DNA from: Anodontia alba
Lineage: Eukaryota; Mollusca; Bivalvia; Lucinida; Lucinidae
Length of the DNA: 64,000 nucleotides
Assembly (NCBI GenBank): GCA_964016985.1
Contig: OZ024833.1
Coordinates: forward strand, 63,319,463 to 63,383,462
Direction: 5' to 3'
The translations under genes and the position numbers were made by a program. Below are positions 61,846-64,000 of the stretch, in pieces. The notes under the pieces are model-generated. The model was given only the letters and a program-made list of their open reading frames with translations. It searched no databases and was not told where the DNA came from. Every line of letters begins with the position of its first letter. Position 1 is the stretch's first letter.

Positions 61846-61982
61846 GTACATATTGCACGTAGCAATATATACGAGATATAACTTTTATATATACTGTTGA
61901 TCGTAATCTGAATATAGCCTGTGTAAAGTTTCATATAATCTTTTGTTAGATTTTCTTCAGTTTAATGATTTCAGTGCCAATT

Positions 61983-62215
61983 TAACACTGAAAGTGCTAT
62001 TGAATCACAGCGGTAGCAGCTGACATATTGACTTTTTGTTTATTATTTTTCAGAGAAAATAAGACTTGATATTTCATGTGAATCGTCTGCCAAGCAGACG
62101 ATTCACATGGAATCGAAATCTTTTTTTCTCGGAAAACTAATCCAAAAAACAGCCAAAAAAAAATTAGAATGTCATCTGCGACAATTTTGCTTAGCACTTT
62201 ATGGACAATTAATGT
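61983..62215. mobile_element. M7 MITE
   Basis: TTAACACTGAAAGTGCTATT..TTAGCACTTTATGGACAATTAA with perfect centre GTGAATCGTCTGCCAAGCAGACGATTCAC. Confidence 0.7.
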
Positions 62216-62756
62216 TTACACATATATTGGATTTTGATGTGTAGAAATGTTCTTTTGTACACATGTACATCCAGATAAGAGGTGTTTAAAAGACAATTTT
62301 TAATATTTTTGCACCAAAACATATCTCGAGGGTGTTTACTAGACACATAGGCAATTCCTGTATGTACACACAAGAATTGATTTGGTGCCAAAATAGTATA
62401 AATATCTAAAACTATTACCAGAAATACTTCTATGCCTGGCACTGTGCTTTTGTCATGGTGTAATTTTGTAGGAGAATCATTTTTCTTGCACACCAGATAA
62501 GGAAATTCTGGGTATTACCCTGGGATAGAAATTCTTATCCTACCCAGGTTATCCTACCCAGGGTAAGAAAAAATTGAGAATTCTCATGTGTTTTGATATA
62601 CACTGGTTGTATTGGACGTCATGTATGCCATCGTTAAGGCTGACATCAGTGAACCTAATGATGTCACTAAACATCACATAATATTATCACAATATGGCAG
62701 ATGTCTCTGCATTATTAAAAATTTACGTTCAGAAATGAAAGGTATGCAAGAAAAAG

Positions 62757-62897
62757 AGTTCATCATGGGTGTGAGGGGTAGATAGAAAAATCAGTCCCTC
62801 GAGATCACAGTCTGGCATCACGAGGCTTGCCTGGTGATGCCAGGCTGTGATCCTGAGGGACTGATTTTTCTATCTATCCCTCACATCCATGATAGAT
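62757..62897. repeat. Large unique imperfect palindrome (~140 bp)
   Basis: The left arm TTCATCATGGGTGTGAGGGG, GATAGAAAAATCAGTCCCTC, GATCACAGTCTGGCATCAC pairs with GTGATGCCAGGCTGTGATC, GAGGGACTGATTTTTCTATC, CCCTCACATCCATGAT around a short GAGGCTTGCCTG loop. I saw no second copy in this window. Confidence 0.85.
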
Positions 62898-63132
62898 TCT
62901 TATACTCTAAACTGTCACTGGATAGAAGAGTCATATTGAGGGATTTAATGGAACATCTAGGTCATCTGCTCAACTGGACTTAGATAGGAATCAGTTATGA
63001 ATTCCTTCATTAAGTTCTACCACAATGCTTTGAGGTCACACTTAGTAAATCGACCACAGTTTTATTTCTGCCAGTGGGGCAGGTAGAATCTTCAGCCTTG
63101 AACAAAATGCTACTGATGATTTATTATCATTG
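62898..63132. other. Stretch with no recognised feature, 3' of the unique palindrome
   Basis: Ordinary AT-rich sequence between the 62.8 kb palindrome and the last M4. 63358-64000 is likewise plain apart from a small hairpin fragment at 63713-63775 (GCAAACAGTGCAAACACAAAT..ATCAGTGTCTACACTGTTTG). No exon with splice signals and a family match was found here. Confidence 0.5.
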
Positions 63133-63357
63133 TACACTTCAACCTCTTTATAACATGGTTTGTTATAACATGGTTTTGGATATAACACGGTTCAAACATG
63201 GATCCCAAAAATGCATAGATTATATTGAAAAATGACCATAAATGGTCATTTTTAAATATAATCTATACATTTTTGTTTGGATATAACACGGTTGTTTAAC
63301 CAACACGGTTTATGCTATGGACCCCAACAATAGTGTTATAAAGAGGTTGTGGTGTAT
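63133..63357. mobile_element. M4 MITE, full length
   Basis: TACACTTCAACCTCTTTATA and TTATAAAGAGGTTGTGGTGTA; same centre as the 25.6 kb copy. Confidence 0.85.
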
Positions 63358-64000
63358 TACTGGAGAAAATAGAGTTTATGTAGGTAATTTACTGACTAGG
63401 CTACCTAGCCAAGTTAAGGGAGATTACTACTTTATCAATAATCAGTTAAATAGTGGTTATGATATGATAAAATGCAGCATTTATTTCACAGTAAATATGT
63501 AGATTCTTCAGAATTTCATTACTTTGGCGTCAGAATATCTTCTCTAATTAATTTTACAAAGAATATTAATTCCAAAAAGGTAAGGGAAACTTCAGTTTGG
63601 AACAAAATGCTGGCAATACATATTTAATCATTTCTGATAAAGCAAAAATAGCTTGAATACGGTTAATGTCCTAATATTTCGTACACCAAATTTCTGACAA
63701 AATGGTGTATGCAAACAGTGCAAACACAAATCAGACTGCTCATTCATCTGATCAGTGTCTACACTGTTTGTCATTACAATAAGTATTTTAAAAAACAACT
63801 GTATAAAAAGGCATAAAGTGTTTGAAATTTTAGGACATATACCGTATCAGTCTTTAATTTGTGTTATAATATTATAAAGATATTTTAAAGGTAAGGGACT
63901 AACGGAATATGTTTGGATGATTATCTTAGTTTGGATAATCATGTTGCCACCATTGTACAAGTGCAGTAGAAATATAATCAGTTTTGTCTGTGCACCCCTT

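Overview
This is eukaryotic, intron-rich, AT-rich DNA. It almost certainly comes from a lophotrochozoan animal, and a bivalve mollusc is most likely. That call is an inference from three things: dense palindromic MITEs, tRNA-derived SINEs, and satellite-carrying elements with asymmetric inverted ends and terminal hairpins like the Helentron-associated repeats known from bivalves. No marker gene fixes the species, and nothing prokaryotic is present.

One protein-coding gene is supported. Fourteen coding exons on the + strand between 14008 and 61845 encode a FERM plus FERM-adjacent (FA) protein of the EPB41L5/EPB41L4B (Drosophila Yurt) type. All splice phases are mutually consistent and give about 561 codons. 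The exon(s) encoding the protein's N-terminus, including the start of the FERM domain, and the C-terminal exons were not found and probably lie outside the window. Exons A-J carry FERM and FA; exons K-N carry a Pro/Ser/Thr-rich and then charged, acidic tail. The family is known to act at the cortex as a Crumbs-binding polarity regulator.

Layout. 1-14007: no exon found; stacked MITEs and SINEs, a 1.2 kb satellite-bearing element (8548-9716) and a pogo-like element (11226-12648). 14008-14112: exon A, whose 3' end and splice donor are repeated about a dozen times in the next kilobase. 16935-28785: exons B-F in repeat-filled introns, including a 146-bp tandem array (24.0-25.0 kb). 29879-34214: a 4.3 kb element with about 23 units of a 166-bp satellite, each with a CTCF-motif-like GC box. 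34773-48158: exons G-K, with nested SINEs, a hAT-like element and a stray partial copy of exon K. 50776-52798: a decayed duplicate of exon L, then a second copy of the 1.2 kb element, then the intact exon L. 54032-61845: exons M and N, separated by pogo-like MITEs and a 1.7 kb TA-flanked element that splits a SINE and contains a 5S-rRNA-like segment. 61846-64000: MITEs and a large unique palindrome.

Recurrent repeat groups (local labels): SINE1, SINE2, SINE3 (tRNA-derived); H-A to H-D (Helentron/HINE-like); M1 (TTAA-flanked, ends CCCTTGTCCTGCTGAA); M2 (GCAAACAGTGTAGACCC hairpin, ends near GGGTAAATACGGTA); M3 (AGCTCCAGATAAG ends, long central palindrome); M4 (TA-flanked, ACCTCTTTATAAC ends); M5 (TA-flanked, CCGTATTCGACC ends); M6 (GGGCCCAGTTGTTCAAAG ends); M7 (TTAA-flanked, TTAACCCTTAAAATGCC-like or GCAGACGAC-bearing ends). 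The most interesting signal is that three different satellite-bearing elements each repeat a recognisable transcription-factor-site-like motif: CTCF-like, perfect estrogen-response-element-like palindromes, and extended nuclear-receptor half-sites.
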